A program made the position numbers and the translations under genes. Source: Leifsonia aquatica H1aii (GTDB lineage: Bacteria; Actinomycetota; Actinomycetes; Actinomycetales; Microbacteriaceae). From it: a DNA stretch of 64,000 nucleotides. How positions within the stretch are numbered: position 1 is the first letter of the stretch; every line of letters begins with the position of its first letter. Where the stretch lies: assembly GCF_000633535.1 (NCBI RefSeq), contig NZ_AYMR01000020.1:62001-126000 (forward strand), in the 5' to 3' direction. This document shows, piece by piece, positions 33,013 through 43,011 of this stretch. The notes under the pieces are model-generated. The model worked only from the letters and a program-made list of their open reading frames with translations, did no database searches and had not been told where the DNA came from.

Positions 33013-34548
33013 ATGACACAGCACCAGCAGAGCGGGCCGCCCGCGCCGGACACCGCGGCGAACCGCGGCGCGCTCGCCCCCGGCCGCCTCGGCGTGTGGG
33101 GGATCGTCTTCTTCGTCATCTCGGCGGCCGCCCCGCTCACCGTGGTGGTGAGTGCCGGCCCCACCACCCTCCGGATGGGAAGCATCGGCGCCCCGGGTGC
33201 CATGCTGACCTGCGGGTTGATCCTGATCCTGTTCTCGCTCGGCTTCACCGCGATGTCGAAGCACGTGCGCAACACCGGCGCGTTCTACATCTACGCGTCG
33301 CGGGGGCTCGGCAAGCCGGCCGGCATCGGCGTGGCGTTCGTGACGGTCTTCGCCTACGGCTTCCTCTGCGTGTGCTTCTACGGCTTCATCGGCTTCTTCG
33401 CGCAGTCGACCTTCGCCGATCTGTTCGGGATCGACCTGCCCTGGGGCGTGTACTCCCTCGCCGCCCTGGTGATCGTCGGCCTGCTCGGCTACCGTCACAT
33501 CGATGTCGGGGCGAAGGTGCTCGGCGTGCTGCTGACGCTCGAGGTCGCCATCCTGCTCGTCCTCGCCGTCGCCGTGCTGGTGCAGGGCGGCCCGGAACCG
33601 ATCTCGTTCGCCGCCTTCGACCCGGCCAACGTCTTCTTCGCCGCCGGGGCGGGCAGCCTGTTCGTGGTCGGCTTCGGCGCCTATCTCGGCTTCGAAGGGA
33701 CGGCCATCTATGCGGAGGAGGCCAAGGACCCGACCCGGACGGTGCCGGCGGCCACCTACATCGCGGTCGCCTTCCTCGGGATCTTCTACGCGTTCACCTT
33801 CTGGATCCTCACCGTCGCGTTCGGTGCGCAGGGCGTGCTGGCGATGGCGCGCGGCGACGACTTCCAGGACATGGTGTTCACCGCCTCGGGCAGCTATCTC
33901 GGCGAATGGGCGACGATCGCGATGCGTGTGCTCATCGTGACCAGCTTCTTCGCCTGCCTGCTCGCGTTCCACAACGCCTGCTCCCGCTACCTGTTCTCGC
34001 TCGGCCGGGAGGGCCTGCTGCCGCGCGCGCTCGGCCGCACCCATCCCGTCACCCGTTCGCCCTACCGCGCGAGCCTGCTGCTCTCCGCGGTGTGCCTGAT
34101 CGCCGTGGTGGTCTGCATCGCGACCGGCGCCGACCCGTTCCTGCAGCTCGCGATCTGGACTTACGCCACGGGCGTCGCGGGCCTGGTCTTCGCGCAGGCG
34201 GTGGCGGCCGTGTCGGTGGTCGGGTTCTTCGCCCGCGACCGGCGCGGGCACAGCGTGTTCCGTGCGCTCATCGCCCCGGCCCTCGGGGCGCTCGGCCTCA
34301 TCGTCGGGCTGCTGCTGATCGTGTTCAACTTCGACGTGGTGACCGGTATGGAGGGGGCCGTCAACTGGATCCTGCTGCTGCCGACGCCGATCCTGTTCGT
34401 CGCGGGCATCGTGGCCGGGCTCGTCCTGCGGCGACGTGCTCCGGCGCGCTACGCTGCGCTGACGACCATCGCGACCGGCGACGAGACGGCAGCGGCGCCG
34501 CAGACCCGGACGGACGCGGTTCCGCCGCTGAGGACAGGAGAACGGTGA
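33013..34548 (+). CDS. APC superfamily amino acid/amine permease
   Basis: 511 aa with about 12 membrane segments. The first, GVWGIVFFVISAAAPLTVVV, carries the APC helix-1 unwound motif, and GFGAYLGFEGTAIYAEEAKDPTRTVP is the conserved helix 6 and following loop. It imports an amino acid or amine by ion symport or exchange; the exact substrate is unknown. The ATG at 33013 has GAGGAG eight bases upstream. It shares its last bases with the GTG of the TetR gene. Opposite a beta-aminopeptidase-type gene, so a peptide-derived amino acid is a plausible substrate. Confidence 0.9.
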   Translation: MTQHQQSGPPAPDTAANRGALAPGRLGVWGIVFFVISAAAPLTVVVSAGPTTLRMGSIGAPGAMLTCGLILILFSLGFTAMSKHVRNTGAFYIYASRGLGKPAGIGVAFVTVFAYGFLCVCFYGFIGFFAQSTFADLFGIDLPWGVYSLAALVIVGLLGYRHIDVGAKVLGVLLTLEVAILLVLAVAVLVQGGPEPISFAAFDPANVFFAAGAGSLFVVGFGAYLGFEGTAIYAEEAKDPTRTVPAATYIAVAFLGIFYAFTFWILTVAFGAQGVLAMARGDDFQDMVFTASGSYLGEWATIAMRVLIVTSFFACLLAFHNACSRYLFSLGREGLLPRALGRTHPVTRSPYRASLLLSAVCLIAVVVCIATGADPFLQLAIWTYATGVAGLVFAQAVAAVSVVGFFARDRRGHSVFRALIAPALGALGLIVGLLLIVFNFDVVTGMEGAVNWILLLPTPILFVAGIVAGLVLRRRAPARYAALTTIATGDETAAAPQTRTDAVPPLRTGER

Positions 34549-35153
34549 CGACCAACCCGCGCCAGAGGCGACGTCGTGAGGAGCTCGTGGCCGCGACCCG
34601 GAAGGTGGCGCGGGAACGCGGCATCGCCGCGACCAACGTGCGCGCCGTCGCCGCCGAGGCCGAGGTGAGCGCCGGAGCGGTGCTCTACTACTTCACGACC
34701 TTCGACGAGCTGATGTTCGCGGCGGTGGAGGGTGTGGTGGAGGAGTTCTATGAGCGCCGCCGCGCCATCGCCGAGCGGCACGACGACCCGCGCGAGCGCA
34801 TCCTCGCATTGGTGGAGGCCGGCGTGCCGGACGTGATCAGCGACGATCTGCGCATCGTCTACGAGAGCATCCCGCTGCTGCGCGAGCAGCCGCAGTACAA
34901 GCCGCTGCACCGCTCCATCGTCGAACGCCAGGTGATGCTGTACCGCACCACGATCGAGATCGGCGCGGGACTCGGGACCTTCCGGCCTGCCGCGGACGCC
35001 GCGACGATCGCCCGCAACCTCGTCGCCCTCGAGGACGCCTACGACCTGTACCCGTTGATCGGCGTCGAGCTCGACCGTGCGCAGAGCAGGCGCAACGTGC
35101 TCTCCTACGCCGAACTGGCCCTGGGCTGCGAGCTGGGCGCCGATCTCGGCTGA
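34545..35153 (+). CDS. TetR family transcriptional regulator
   Basis: 202 aa. N-terminal helix-turn-helix at residues 10-56: LVAATRKVARERGIAATNVRAVAAEAEVSAGAVLYYFTTFDELM in consecutive pieces, with the typical GAVLYYF recognition helix. The C-terminal helices form the ligand and dimer domain, with FRPAADAATIARNLVALEDAYDLYP near the end as in amine- or choline-responsive BetI-like members. The start is a GTG at 34545 overlapping the permease stop (GTGA), with AGGAGAACG upstream. Likely represses the permease and perhaps the divergent peptidase. Confidence 0.9.
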   Translation: MTTNPRQRRRREELVAATRKVARERGIAATNVRAVAAEAEVSAGAVLYYFTTFDELMFAAVEGVVEEFYERRRAIAERHDDPRERILALVEAGVPDVISDDLRIVYESIPLLREQPQYKPLHRSIVERQVMLYRTTIEIGAGLGTFRPAADAATIARNLVALEDAYDLYPLIGVELDRAQSRRNVLSYAELALGCELGADLG

Positions 35154-35165
35154 GCCCGGATCCGG

Positions 35166-35546
35166 TCAGGCCAGCCAGACCTTGCGGAGGGTCTCGGTCA
35201 CGGTCCAGACGGTCTCGTCGCCCGCGGTCAGCCGCACCACGTCGCCGGGCCCGATCTCCATCACCTCGCCGGTCGCGACGAACCGGACGGTCGCGTGGCC
35301 CGCGATCACCACGAAGAGCTCGTCGGACTCCACGTCGCGCATCGTCCCCGGCGTCATCTCCCAGACGCCGACCTCCGCACCGGCGAAGGAGCCCAGCTCG
35401 GCCAGGCCGGTGCGCGGGGCACCGGACACGCGCTGTGCGTCCGGCACCTCCTCGTGGTCGAGCGGCAGGGCCGACGCGACCACGCGTCTCGTCGCGGCGA
35501 TCCGGTCGCCGTCGTTCTGATCGCCGCCCGGGCCCTCGCCGCTCAT
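35166..35546 (-). CDS. Cupin domain protein
   Basis: 126 aa, one cupin fold: ELFVVIAGHATVRFVATGEV and MEIGPGDVVRLTAGDETVW are the two cupin motifs, but motif 1 has no HxH, so a metal site is doubtful. It belongs to the small DUF861/cupin_3-like proteins found with amine and amino-acid transport operons. The ATG at 35546 overlaps the potC stop by four bases, so it is the last gene of the transporter operon. Role unknown; possibly substrate sensing or a detoxifying step. Confidence 0.82.
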   Translation of the reverse strand: MSGEGPGGDQNDGDRIAATRRVVASALPLDHEEVPDAQRVSGAPRTGLAELGSFAGAEVGVWEMTPGTMRDVESDELFVVIAGHATVRFVATGEVMEIGPGDVVRLTAGDETVWTVTETLRKVWLA

Positions 35547-36472
35547 GCGCTCGCCAAGGTCTTCGCCATCTCCTCGGTCGACGCCCCGCTGCGGCGGAGC
35601 ACGAACCCGACGACGGCGAGGGCCACCAGGGTGAGGACGAACATGACCGCGGAGACCGCGGCGATCTCGGGGCGGAGGCCGACGCGCAGCGAGCTGAAGA
35701 TGTACACCGGCCACGGGGTCGAGCCCGGGACCTGTACGAAGCTCGACACGATCGTGTTGTCGAGGCTGAGCGTGAACGACATGAGCGCCCCGGCCCAGAT
35801 CGCGGGGCTCGCGACCGGGAGGGTGATCTGCCAGAATCGCTTCAGCGGCGGCGCGTAGAGGTCGGCGGCCGCCTCCTCCAGTGCCTCGTCCATGCCCTGC
35901 ATCCGGGCGCGGACGATGAAGGTCACCACCGCCACCGAGAGCACGGCGTGGGCGACGACGAGGCGCACCATGCCGTTGCTGAAGATGCCGATGCCGAAGT
36001 CGGTGCCGAGGCTCACGAACCACGGCAGCATCGAGACGGCGTCGACGATCTCCGGGGTGAACAGTGTGATCGACAGCAGCAGCGTGGCCCACAGCACCCA
36101 GGAGGTCTTCGCCTTCGACCGCGCGAGCGCCAGTCCGCCGAGCGTGCCGAGGATCGTGGACAGCAGCGCGGCCCCGACCGCGGCCTCCAGCGACGTGATC
36201 ACGGAAGAGCGGATGACGGGGCTCGCCCAGGCGGCCGCATAGGCGTCGAAGCCGAAGCCCTGCCACGTGGCCAGCAGTCGGCCGGTGTTGAACGAGTACG
36301 CCAGCATCACCAGGATCGGCAGGAACAGGAAGGCGAACACGAGGATGCCCCAGACGGTGAGGCCGATGCGCACGCCGTCGGGCCGGCGTCGGCGGCGCAC
36401 CGGGCGGCGCGGGTTCGTGCCGGCCTCGGTGCGGACGGCGAGCATGGCCTCCGTCGCGGTCGGTGTCGTCAT
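35543..36472 (-). CDS. potC: Polyamine-type ABC transporter permease (PotC-like)
   Basis: 309 aa with six membrane segments. The EAA cytoplasmic loop is EALEEAAADLYAPPLKRFWQITLP, in pieces EALEEAAADL and RFWQITLPV. The C-terminal FTLSLDNTIVSSFVQVPGSTPWPVYIFSSLR region is the hallmark of PotC/PotI permeases (LDNTIV and PVYIFS shown). Four-base overlaps join it to the potB-like gene and to the cupin gene. Imports putrescine or spermidine-like cations or a related solute. Confidence 0.9.
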   Translation of the reverse strand: MTTPTATEAMLAVRTEAGTNPRRPVRRRRRPDGVRIGLTVWGILVFAFLFLPILVMLAYSFNTGRLLATWQGFGFDAYAAAWASPVIRSSVITSLEAAVGAALLSTILGTLGGLALARSKAKTSWVLWATLLLSITLFTPEIVDAVSMLPWFVSLGTDFGIGIFSNGMVRLVVAHAVLSVAVVTFIVRARMQGMDEALEEAAADLYAPPLKRFWQITLPVASPAIWAGALMSFTLSLDNTIVSSFVQVPGSTPWPVYIFSSLRVGLRPEIAAVSAVMFVLTLVALAVVGFVLRRSGASTEEMAKTLASA

Positions 36473-37452
36473 GCGCCCGCTCCCTTCGTGAGCACGACCC
36501 GGCGCGATCGCCGCACCAGGTACCGGATGAGGAGGGCGACGCCACCGACGATGACGACGGCCGCCGCGATGAACAGCATCAGCAGGACCGCCATGGCCGA
36601 GCCCAGTGCCCAGTTCTGCGCCGTGTTGAACTGACTGGCGACCAGCTGACCGACCATGTTGCCCTGTGCGCCGCCGAGCACGGAGGCGGTGACGTAGTCG
36701 CCCATCAGCGGGATGAACACCAACAGACAGCCCGACGCGATCCCGGGGGCCGCCAGGGGCAGCGTGACCTGGAGGAACGTGCGCACACGGTTGGCGCCGA
36801 GGTCGGCGCTCGCCTCGCGCAACGGCTGGCCGGCGCGGTCCATCGCCACGTACAGCGGCAGGATCATCAGCGGCAGGTAGTTGTAGACGACACCGAGCTG
36901 CACGGCGGCCTGGGTGTAGAGCACGTTCAGGTCGCCGTGGATGATCCCGAGGGCCTGCAGCGCGTCGGACAGGAATCCCTGCGGCGACAGCACGATCTGC
37001 CAGCCCAGGGTCCGTACCAGGAAGTTCGTCCAGAACGGCACCAGGACGAGTGCGAGCGCGAGCGCCCGATACTGCGGGCGCAGCTTCACGGCCAGCCAAT
37101 ACGCGAAGGGCACCCCGATCACGAGGCAGATCGCTGTGCCGACCAGCCCGATCCGCAGCGTGTTGACGAAGGTGCCGAGGAACGTCGCGTCCAGCGCCTC
37201 GCCGTAGCGGTCGAACGAGAGCTTGTCGTTGGCGTGGGCGGAGAAGAGGTCCGGCTTGTAGCCGAAGCTGTACCAGAGCACGAGGGCCAGCGGCACGATG
37301 AAGAAGAACAGCACGAACGCCCAGGTCGGGAACCCGGCGATCGTGGTGCCCGAGAGCCGGGTGCGCAGCCGGCGGCGCTGCGGGCCGGGCGTCGATCCGG
37401 AGCCGGTCGCCGTGCGGTCCCCGGCACGGGATGCGGTCGCTGTCGCGGTCAT
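36469..37452 (-). CDS. potB: Polyamine-type ABC transporter permease (PotB-like)
   Basis: 327 aa with six membrane segments. GFPTWAFVLFFFIVPLALVLWYS is the first; the EAA loop PLREASADLGANRVRTFLQVTLP and the VPFWTNFLVRTLGWQIVLS segment are typical of PotB/PotH (given here as key stretches ASADLGANR and FWTNFLVRT). The start at 37452 overlaps the potD-like stop by one base. Forms the heterodimeric channel with the PotC-like protein. Confidence 0.9.
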   Translation of the reverse strand: MTATATASRAGDRTATGSGSTPGPQRRRLRTRLSGTTIAGFPTWAFVLFFFIVPLALVLWYSFGYKPDLFSAHANDKLSFDRYGEALDATFLGTFVNTLRIGLVGTAICLVIGVPFAYWLAVKLRPQYRALALALVLVPFWTNFLVRTLGWQIVLSPQGFLSDALQALGIIHGDLNVLYTQAAVQLGVVYNYLPLMILPLYVAMDRAGQPLREASADLGANRVRTFLQVTLPLAAPGIASGCLLVFIPLMGDYVTASVLGGAQGNMVGQLVASQFNTAQNWALGSAMAVLLMLFIAAAVVIVGGVALLIRYLVRRSRRVVLTKGAGA

Positions 37453-38648
37453 CAGGAGCCTGCCTTCGCCATCATGCGGTTCACGATCGACACCAGCCGC
37501 TCGGCCGCGCCGTTGAGCTCGGCCGGGGTCAGGCGCGCGATCACGTCGTCGGACGGGAACACCAGCTCCGGCAGCGCGAAGTCCTCGCTCTGCGCGCGCT
37601 CGCGGAGCCCCTTCACCCCGGTCGAGTACCCGATGTAGTCGACCTCCCGGTACGACGCGTCCGGTTCGAGGATCGCGTCGATGAACGCGCAGGCGGCATC
37701 GGGATGCTGCGCGCCCGTCGCGATCGCCCAGGTGTCCATCCACAGGTTCGCGGTCGGCGTCGGGTAGACGAACGTCCAGTTCTTGGGGATCGTGTCCGTG
37801 GCGAGCATCCCCTGCCGGGCGTCCCCGTTGAACGCCTGGCAGAGGGCGAACGTGCCCTCGGGGATGCCGCTGGTGACGGCCGTGGAGTTGAACGCCTTGA
37901 TGTGCGGGGCGAGCGTGTTCACGAGGTAGTCCTCGGCGGCCTCGAGGTCGGCCTTCTTCGTCGTGTTGGGGTCGATGCCGTTGGCCGCGAAGTACATGCT
38001 GGCGACCTCCCACGGATCCTCCAGCACGGCGACGTTCTTGCTCGCCTCCTTCTGGGCGGCGTCGAGGAAGTCGGCCCACGAGGTCATCGGCCGCTGGATC
38101 ACATCGGTGTTGTATGCGAACCCGGTGGTGCCCCAGTCCTTGCAGACCGAATAGACGTTGCCGCGGTCCCACGACTGGTCGAGATAGTGCGGGTCGATGT
38201 TGCCCAGGTTGCGCAGCCGGGAGTGGTCGAGCTTCTGCAGGAGCCCGTTCGCCGACATCATCGGGATGTAGCTGCCGGTCGGCACGACGATGTCGTAGCC
38301 GCTCGTGCCACGGGTGGCGCCGAGCTTGGCGATCATCTCCTCGTTGGAGCCGTAGCTGTCGAGCTGGACGGTGACGCCGTGCTTCTTCTGGAAGGACGTG
38401 ATGTTCGACGGATCGTCGTAGTCGCCCCAGCTGTACACGTTGAGCTGGCTCTCGAGCTTCCCGTCGGGCGCGACGGAGGCGCCGAAGGCCGTCTCCCGCG
38501 TGCAGGCGGTGAGCGCGAGCCCGGCCGCGGTCACGGCGAAGCCGCCGAGCAGCGCACGTCGCGTGATGCGGGCGGCTCCGGCCTCGGGGATCAGCGCGAC
38601 GACGTCGGCGGCGCTGCTCGCGCGGCCGTCGCGGCGGGTGCGCCGCAT
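37452..38648 (-). CDS. potD: Polyamine-type ABC transporter substrate-binding lipoprotein (PotD-like)
   Basis: 398 aa from the ATG at 38648 (a longer frame to 38678 is possible). Residues ~25-52 form an export signal with TRRALLGGFAVTAAGLALTAC: a twin-arginine-like RR, hydrophobic core and lipobox LTAC, so it is probably a Tat lipoprotein. The mature part begins LNVYSWGDYDDPSNITSF, the PotD family signature, and keeps WEVASMYFAANGIDPNT and WMDTWAIATGA. It should deliver a polyamine or related solute to PotBC. Confidence 0.9.
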   Translation of the reverse strand: MRRTRRDGRASSAADVVALIPEAGAARITRRALLGGFAVTAAGLALTACTRETAFGASVAPDGKLESQLNVYSWGDYDDPSNITSFQKKHGVTVQLDSYGSNEEMIAKLGATRGTSGYDIVVPTGSYIPMMSANGLLQKLDHSRLRNLGNIDPHYLDQSWDRGNVYSVCKDWGTTGFAYNTDVIQRPMTSWADFLDAAQKEASKNVAVLEDPWEVASMYFAANGIDPNTTKKADLEAAEDYLVNTLAPHIKAFNSTAVTSGIPEGTFALCQAFNGDARQGMLATDTIPKNWTFVYPTPTANLWMDTWAIATGAQHPDAACAFIDAILEPDASYREVDYIGYSTGVKGLRERAQSEDFALPELVFPSDDVIARLTPAELNGAAERLVSIVNRMMAKAGS

Positions 38649-38649
38649 C

Positions 38650-39765
38650 TCAGGCGGCCTCGGCGTCGGTGTCCGCACCGGCCGCGGCGTCGGCGGGGAA
38701 GACGTGCAGGTCGCCGTCGGCCCAGCCGCACCACACCGGGTCTCCGGTGCTCAGCTGCTCCACCTGGCTCGGCGGTCGCCGCGAGAGCAGTTCGACCCCG
38801 GCCGCGGTCACGACCACGTACTGGATCACATCGCCGAGGAAGGAGATGCCGGCGAGGGTCCCCTGCACGGCCGTGCCGTCGGGTCGTTCCCGGCCGACGG
38901 TGACGGCCTCGGCGCGGACGGCGACCCGCACCCGGTCGCCGCTGCGGGCGTCCGACCCGGCCGCCGAGCCCACCCGGCCGTCGGCGGCGTGCAGCGAGGC
39001 GTCCGGCTGCACGGTCGCCTCGATGAAGTTCTGCTTGCCGATGAAGCCGGCGACGAACGCGTTCGCGGGGGACAGGTACACCGCCTCCGTCGACCCGATC
39101 TGCTGCACGGCGCCGCCCTGCATCACGACGATGCGGTCGCTCATCGAGAGCGCCTCCTGCTGGTCGTGGGTCACGAACACGAAGGTGATGCCGAGCTGGC
39201 GCTGCAACAGCTTCAGCTCGATCTGCATCTCCTCGCGCAGCTTGCGGTCGAGGGCGGACATCGGCTCGTCCAGCAGCAGCACCCGCGGCCGATTGACGAG
39301 CGCGCGAGCCAGGGCGACACGCTGCTGCTGGCCGCCGGAGAGCTTCTGCGGGCTCCGGTCGGCGAAGGATCCCATCCGGGAGAGCTCCAGGGCGTCCCGC
39401 ACCCGTTCGGCGATCTCCGAGCGCGGCACCCGCTTCTGCCGCAGGCCGTAGGCGACGTTCTCGGCGACGGTCATGTGCGGGAACAGCGCGTAGGACTGGA
39501 AGACCGTGTTGACCGGTCGCTTGTGCGGTGGCGTGTCGATGACGCTCGTCCCGCCGACCGCGATGTCGCCCGCGTCGGGATGTTCGAACCCGGCGATCAT
39601 GCGCAGCAGGGTGGTCTTGCCGCAGCCGGACGGCCCCAGGAGCGAGATGAACTCCCCGCTGCGCACGTCCAGGTCGATGTGGTCGACCGCGGTCTGCGAT
39701 CCGAACAGCTTGGTGACCCCGCGCAGCTGCACGGAGCCGTCGGAGGCCGGTGGGGTGGACGTCAT
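38650..39765 (-). CDS. potA: Polyamine-type ABC transporter ATP-binding protein (PotA-like)
   Basis: 371 aa. Walker [15 protein letters not shown] (about 43-56), Q-loop [20 protein letters not shown], signature [15 protein letters not shown], Walker [12 protein letters not shown] and H-loop [10 protein letters not shown] are all intact. Residues ~245-365 are the TOBE regulatory domain of PotA/MalK-type ATPases. The ATG at 39765 has AGGAG upstream. First gene of the five-gene unit potA, potD, potB, potC, cupin, all overlapping or one base apart, and following the FAD oxidoreductase gene. Confidence 0.93.
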   Translation of the reverse strand: MTSTPPASDGSVQLRGVTKLFGSQTAVDHIDLDVRSGEFISLLGPSGCGKTTLLRMIAGFEHPDAGDIAVGGTSVIDTPPHKRPVNTVFQSYALFPHMTVAENVAYGLRQKRVPRSEIAERVRDALELSRMGSFADRSPQKLSGGQQQRVALARALVNRPRVLLLDEPMSALDRKLREEMQIELKLLQRQLGITFVFVTHDQQEALSMSDRIVVMQGGAVQQIGSTEAVYLSPANAFVAGFIGKQNFIEATVQPDASLHAADGRVGSAAGSDARSGDRVRVAVRAEAVTVGRERPDGTAVQGTLAGISFLGDVIQYVVVTAAGVELLSRRPPSQVEQLSTGDPVWCGWADGDLHVFPADAAAGADTDAEAA

Positions 39766-39811
39766 CGTCGGTGTTCTCCTCGTGGTCGGGCGGAGGCGGT
39801 GGGCGAGGTGC

Positions 39812-41251
39812 TCAGCTGTCGAAGCCGAGCCCCACCGCATCCAGGGTCTTCAGGAACAGGTTGCGCTTGCCGTCGTTGTGATCCGCGCGGTCCAGCGACA
39901 GCCGGGTCAGGTTGATGCCGAGGGAGGCCGCGGGCTCGGGGGGGAAGGGCAGCGGTCGGCTCTTCACCATCGCGAGCTCGGTGCGCTCTGTGCGGCGGCC
40001 GGCGAGCAGGTCGAGCATGACCTGCGCACCGAAATGCGTCGCGGCGACGCCGAGCCCGGTGTAGCCCGTCGCGTAGGCGACCCGGCCGCCGCGAGCGGAT
40101 CCGAAGAAGGCGCAGAACCGGCTGCAGGTGTCGATCGCGCCGGCCCACTTGTTCGTGAACCGCACCCCCTCCAACTGCGGGAAGGTGGTGAAGAAGTGGC
40201 TCGCGAGGCGGGAGAAGGTCTCGGGACGGTTCTCGTACTCCTCGCGCACCCGTCCGCCGTAGTGGTAGATCGCGTCGTAGCCGCCGAACAGGATGCGGTT
40301 GTCCGCCGAGAGCCGGTAGTAGTGGAACTGGTTGGCCGAGTCACCGAGGCCCTGCCGCCCGCTCCAGCCGATGGAGGCGAGCTGGGCATCCGACAGCGGC
40401 TCGGTCATCAGCACGTAGTCGTACACCGGCACCGTCTGCAGCCGGTTGCGCTTCAGCAGGCTCGGGAAGACGTTGGTCGCCAGCGCGGTGCGCTCCGCAC
40501 GGACGATGCCGCCGGGGGTCTCGAGGGTGGTTCCGTCGCCGATGCTCTCCACCGGCGAGTGCTCGAAGATCTCGACCCCGAGGTCGGTGCAGGCCCGGGC
40601 CAGCGCGCGGGCGAGCTTCGCCGGATGCACCAGCGATGAGTCGGCGGTGCGCAGGAGGCCGGCCAGGTAGCTGGGGGAGTGGACCTCGGCGCGCACCGCC
40701 TCGGTGTCGAGGAAGACGGCGTGCTCGCCGTCGGCGGCCTCCCGTAGCCACTCCACCTGGTGCGGTTCGGTGGCGAGATCGATGGCGCCGTTGCGCTCGA
40801 AGTCGGCGTCGAGCCCGAGCTCCGCGATGGTGGCCTCGATCTCGTCGAGGTTCTGCATCCCGAGCCGCTGGAGCTGGTCGAACTCCTGCGGGAAGCGGTT
40901 GAGGCCGTTGTCGTCGCCGTGGGTCAGGCTGGCCTCGCAGAAGCCGCCGTTGCGTCCGGAGGCCGCCCAGCCGATCCGGCGCGCTTCCAGCAGCACCACC
41001 CGGGCCGCCGGGTTCTCGCGCTTGGCGAGGAGCGCCGTCCACAGCCCGGAGTATCCGCCGCCGACGACCGCGAGGTCGCACGAGAGGTCTCCAGAGAGCG
41101 TGGGGTAGGAATCGCCGGGAGCGTCCTCGAGCCAGAACACCGCCTGCCGGGTGCCCGCGAGCGCGTGCCGCACCACCGACGCGTCCGGTCGGCTTCGTTC
41201 GAATACGGTACTGCCCACGTCACACGCGCCTCTCTGCCGGGTTTGTGACAT
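39812..41251 (-). CDS. FAD-dependent amine/amino-acid oxidoreductase (DAO family, PuuB-like)
   Basis: 479 aa. The dinucleotide-binding motif is [18 protein letters not shown] followed by [20 protein letters not shown], the DAO-family segment that holds the flavin. [18 protein letters not shown] and the C-terminal [21 protein letters not shown] match gamma-glutamylputrescine oxidase-like proteins. It would oxidise a primary or secondary amine to an aldehyde. An ATG at 41251 and a GTG at 41218 (with GAGAGG upstream) are both possible starts. Its place before potA supports an amine substrate from the transporter. Confidence 0.87.
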   Translation of the reverse strand: MSQTRQRGACDVGSTVFERSRPDASVVRHALAGTRQAVFWLEDAPGDSYPTLSGDLSCDLAVVGGGYSGLWTALLAKRENPAARVVLLEARRIGWAASGRNGGFCEASLTHGDDNGLNRFPQEFDQLQRLGMQNLDEIEATIAELGLDADFERNGAIDLATEPHQVEWLREAADGEHAVFLDTEAVRAEVHSPSYLAGLLRTADSSLVHPAKLARALARACTDLGVEIFEHSPVESIGDGTTLETPGGIVRAERTALATNVFPSLLKRNRLQTVPVYDYVLMTEPLSDAQLASIGWSGRQGLGDSANQFHYYRLSADNRILFGGYDAIYHYGGRVREEYENRPETFSRLASHFFTTFPQLEGVRFTNKWAGAIDTCSRFCAFFGSARGGRVAYATGYTGLGVAATHFGAQVMLDLLAGRRTERTELAMVKSRPLPFPPEPAASLGINLTRLSLDRADHNDGKRNLFLKTLDAVGLGFDS

Positions 41252-41361
41252 TCTGCCCCCTGCCCATGGGCCACGTCGACGGATTCCGTACCGAATCGGC
41301 CGCTATTCCATGCATTTCGTCCGATGGCCTCGCGAGCGCTCGGTGGCCGCCCACCTGCCGG

Positions 41362-41410
41362 GGGTCGCATCCTGTCGCTCTGCGGGCGCCCGAGCGACAG
41401 GATGCGACCC
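41362..41410 (-). terminator. Long perfect hairpin after ramB
   Basis: A 19-base arm (41362-41380, starting GGGTCGCATCC) is perfectly repeated in inversion at 41392-41410 around an 11-base loop. It lies 15 bases past the stop of the RamB-like gene and upstream of the FAD oxidoreductase gene. No T-tract. Confidence 0.7.
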
Positions 41411-41424
41411 GGGAGGGAAGCTGC

Positions 41425-42879
41425 TCACGCCGGGGCGTGCCGCTCCAGGAAGTCGTAGACCTCGGTCGAGTCCACGCCGGGGAACGTCCCCGTCGGCAGG
41501 GCGGCGAGCAGGGACGTCGGTGTGCGGGCGGCCGGCCAGGCCTGGCCTTCCCACCGCTCCGCGAGCGTTCCGGAGGGGCGGCGGCAGCAGCTCTCGTCCG
41601 GGCAACGCGACACCGCGCGATGCGGGGTCTCCCGGCCGCGGAACCACTTCACGTGGGCGAACGGGACCCCCACGCTGACGGAGTAGTCGCCCTCCTTGGC
41701 CTTCTCGATGCGGGAGGTGCACCAGTACGTCCCGCGCGGGGTGTCCGTGTACTGGTAATACGGGCTGAACCGATCCTCCACGTCGAACACGGTGCGAGCG
41801 GTCCAGCTGCGGCAGACCGGCGTGCCCTCGATGGCGCCGAGCGCGTCGGAGGGGAAGGCGACCGAGTCGTTCTCGTACGCCTTGATGATGGTGCCCGACT
41901 CGTGCACCTTCATGAAGTGCACCGGGATGCCCAGACGTGCGGTCGCGAGGTTGGTGAAGCGGTGCGCGGCGGTCTCGTACGAGACGGCGAACGCGTCGCG
42001 CAGATCCTCCATCGAGAGGCGACGGAAGTTCTTGGCCTCGGTGAGGACGGCCACGGCGTCCTTCTCGGGCAGCAGCAGGGCGGCGGTCAGGTAGTTGGTC
42101 TCGATGCGCTGCCGCAGAAATTCGGCGTAGTTTCCGGGTTCGTCGTGCCCGAGCAGTTGCGAGGCGAACGCCTGCAGGATCGGTGAGCGGGAGTCGCGGG
42201 AGGCCGACTGCTCGGTCGGCAGGTAGATGCGGCCGTTGCGTTTGTCGGTCACCGAGCGGGTGGAGTGCGGCAGGTCCGCCACGTAGTGCAGGGAGAAGCC
42301 GAGATGGTCGGCCATCTCGGCAACGGTCCGCTGCGAGACCGGCCCACCGGTGTGGCCGACGGCGGCGAGCAGCTCGGCGGCGATCGCCTCGAGCTCCGCG
42401 AAATAGTTGTCGCGCGCGCGCATCGTCGCGCGCAGTTCGGCATTCGCCCGGCGCGCCTCCTCCGGGGTGGCGGCGCGCTCCCGGTGTAGGCGCTCCACCT
42501 CCTGGTGCAGCGCCAGGATCGCCCGGAGGGTGGCGTCGGGGACGGCTTTGGACACACGCACCGGGTCGATCCCGAGGGCGCCGAACACGGTGCCGCGCTG
42601 CGCCCGCTCCACGGCGATCTCGAGCGCCGCCCGCTCGTCCGGCGCCTCCGGTGCGAGGAGGTCGTCGACCGTGACGCCGAGCGCCGAGGCGATGGCGCGC
42701 AGCTGCGGCAGGCGCGGCTCGCGGTTGCCGTTCTCGATGGTGGAGACCTGCGAGGGCGCGCGGTCGATCGCCGCGGCCAGAGCCTCCAGCGTCATCCCGC
42801 GTCGCGTGCGTGCCGCGCGGATGCGCCGCCCGAGGGTGAGCGCGTCCGCCGCCAGGTCGTCGTCGACCGTGTCTGTCAT
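41425..42879 (-). CDS. ramB: RamB-like regulator of acetate/glyoxylate metabolism (XRE plus IrrE/ImmA-like)
   Basis: 484 aa. Residues ~17-72 are an XRE helix-turn-helix ([20 protein letters not shown], then [19 protein letters not shown]). The middle part resembles the IrrE/ImmA segment with [15 protein letters not shown]. The C-terminal part, with Cys-containing [19 protein letters not shown] and [10 protein letters not shown], is the short-chain fatty acyl regulator domain. RamB of corynebacteria controls the isocitrate lyase and malate synthase genes by carbon source. Here it is divergent from aceA. An ATG at 42888 is an alternative start. Confidence 0.9.
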   Translation of the reverse strand: MTDTVDDDLAADALTLGRRIRAARTRRGMTLEALAAAIDRAPSQVSTIENGNREPRLPQLRAIASALGVTVDDLLAPEAPDERAALEIAVERAQRGTVFGALGIDPVRVSKAVPDATLRAILALHQEVERLHRERAATPEEARRANAELRATMRARDNYFAELEAIAAELLAAVGHTGGPVSQRTVAEMADHLGFSLHYVADLPHSTRSVTDKRNGRIYLPTEQSASRDSRSPILQAFASQLLGHDEPGNYAEFLRQRIETNYLTAALLLPEKDAVAVLTEAKNFRRLSMEDLRDAFAVSYETAAHRFTNLATARLGIPVHFMKVHESGTIIKAYENDSVAFPSDALGAIEGTPVCRSWTARTVFDVEDRFSPYYQYTDTPRGTYWCTSRIEKAKEGDYSVSVGVPFAHVKWFRGRETPHRAVSRCPDESCCRRPSGTLAERWEGQAWPAARTPTSLLAALPTGTFPGVDSTEVYDFLERHAPA

Positions 42880-42899
42880 GCAGGCCATGGTGACACCGC

Positions 42900-42921
42900 T
42901 GCGAAGTTCTGGCAAACAGAA
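42900..42921. promoter_or_regulatory. Candidate RamB operator between ramB and aceA
   Basis: TGCGAAGTT (42900-42908; reverse AACTTCGCA) resembles the AACTTTGCA core of known RamB sites. It overlaps the palindrome TTCTG-N5-CAGAA (42907-42921), whose spacer GCAAA is also RamB-like. It lies 22-42 bases before the ramB start and about 100 bases before aceA. Confidence 0.5.
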
Positions 42922-43011
42922 GAACCGCCGGATTTCTGTCGACGGATCCGATCGAGACCGATCGTGGCGGTCGCAGGATCGTCTCAACCGATCCGACCGA
43001 TGGAGGTCACG

